From Stieleria varia (GTDB lineage Bacteria; Planctomycetota; Planctomycetia; Pirellulales; Pirellulaceae): a stretch of 64,000 nt of DNA. Under the pieces are notes generated by a model. That model had not been told where the DNA came from. It was given only the letters and a program-made list of their open reading frames with translations, and did no database searches. The stretch lies in the NCBI RefSeq assembly GCF_038443385.1, contig NZ_CP151726.1, positions 6,944,001-7,008,000 on the forward strand. Direction: 5' to 3'. Positions 63,598 to 64,000 of this stretch are shown here, one piece after another; position 1 is the stretch's first letter, and the number at the start of each line of letters is the position of its first letter. A program made the position numbers and the translations under genes.

Positions 63598-63891
63598 GAT
63601 TGATTTTCGACTTGGAAAGTCGAACGATAATCGTCGCTCGACTTTCCAAGTCGATAGCGTGCCCTGTCGAGCGTTTTTCCATTCTGAAAGGCTATCTTGC
63701 GCAAACAGGCCCCCTCCCTCACATTCGCCTGAACGGCTAAGCGCGACCTCCCCCAAGTTCCGAGACTGCTGATTTAGTCGTGTTGCGTTGTGTCTGTGAG
63801 CCGATGGCGATAGGCGCGGATTATTCATTAGCCGGCACGCGATAGCGTCCGGTTCCCGAGTATAGGCGTGAGAACCGGACGCTATCGCGTG
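63598..63891. repeat. Dispersed hairpin unit and a second long hairpin
   Basis: 63607-63655 is the CGACTTGGAAAGTCGA / TCGACTTTCCAAGTCG hairpin (16-bp perfect arms) with its usual tail to about 63765. 63836-63855 (CACGCGATAGCGTCCGGTTC) and 63872-63891 are perfect inverted 20-mers, the same phrase as in the 43-bp array at 30063. No gene lies in 63581-64000. Confidence 0.8.
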
Positions 63892-64000
63892 GCGGCTGAT
63901 GTGCGCAGACTGTTTTCGTGCCAATCCGCGCAAGCCGTTTTATGCAAACTTGTTGCGATGACCGTATTGAGTCGCGTGAATAATCCAGGCTAGCGCCTTG

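Noticed and set aside
1..64000. tRNA or rRNA genes
   Set aside because: No cloverleaf with TTCGAATC-type arm plus acceptor, and no rRNA core sequence, was found by reading.

Overview
The window looks like part of a planctomycete chromosome (Rhodopirellula / Pirellulaceae type). Evidence: the tail of a Planctomycetes-Verrucomicrobia type microcompartment locus, two DUF1559 prepilin-like genes, a DUF1080 protein, a cadherin/dockerin surface protein with a planctomycete-type N-terminus, small lipoproteins, and many dispersed hairpin repeats between genes. No rRNA or tRNA gene was recognised.

Layout. (1) 1-2.4 kb: end of a bacterial microcompartment operon (partial ORF, BMC-P vertex protein, class II aldolase with a probable encapsulation tail, malate/lactate dehydrogenase family enzyme). 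(2) 3.3-9.7 kb, minus strand: a YtrA-type GntR regulator, ABC ATPase, ABC-2 permease and a partner protein, interrupted by an array of four 228-bp repeats. (3) 10-16.5 kb, minus strand: two near-identical DUF1559 proteins, a small lipoprotein and an SGNH hydrolase-like protein, with MITE-like elements between them. (4) 16.8-22.9 kb, plus strand: shikimate kinase, sugar isomerase/epimerase-like protein, Nudix CoA pyrophosphatase, thioredoxin, PhoD-like phosphatase and a two-domain DUF1080 protein. (5) 23.2-25.4 kb, minus strand: arsenosugar pair arsS-arsM. (6) 26-29.4 kb, plus strand: three overlapping genes, two membrane glycosyltransferases and a methyltransferase.

(7) 30.3-58.2 kb, the main discovery: a chromosomal integron. 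An IntI-type integrase is transcribed leftward. Next to it is a strong candidate Pc promoter (TTGACG, 17 bp, TATTAT) and attI, followed by about 37 consecutive cassettes, all read rightward, each ended by a foldable attC with two extrahelical bases. The R boxes depart from the canonical GTTRRRY. In 24 of 36 cassettes, by hand count, the first seven bases are the exact reverse complement of that cassette's own R'' box, which fixes the cassette borders base by base. Seventeen cassettes have no convincing gene. Sixteen of these belong to two repeated families (about 419 bp and 217 bp) that carry a promoter-like pair just upstream of attC, pointing at the next cassette. The gene cassettes are mostly hypothetical, plus a membrane-anchored nicotinamidase-like protein, an FMN azoreductase, a DUF4261 protein, lipoproteins, a two-gene toxin-antitoxin-like cassette, and an LRR cassette present twice as identical copies. 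Two group IIC-like introns sit at the same position of two attC sites, and an IS91-like element (with a tyrosine recombinase) lies exactly at a cassette border.

(8) 58.4-63.6 kb: a cadherin/dockerin surface protein and a divergent secreted protein, then dispersed repeats to the window end.
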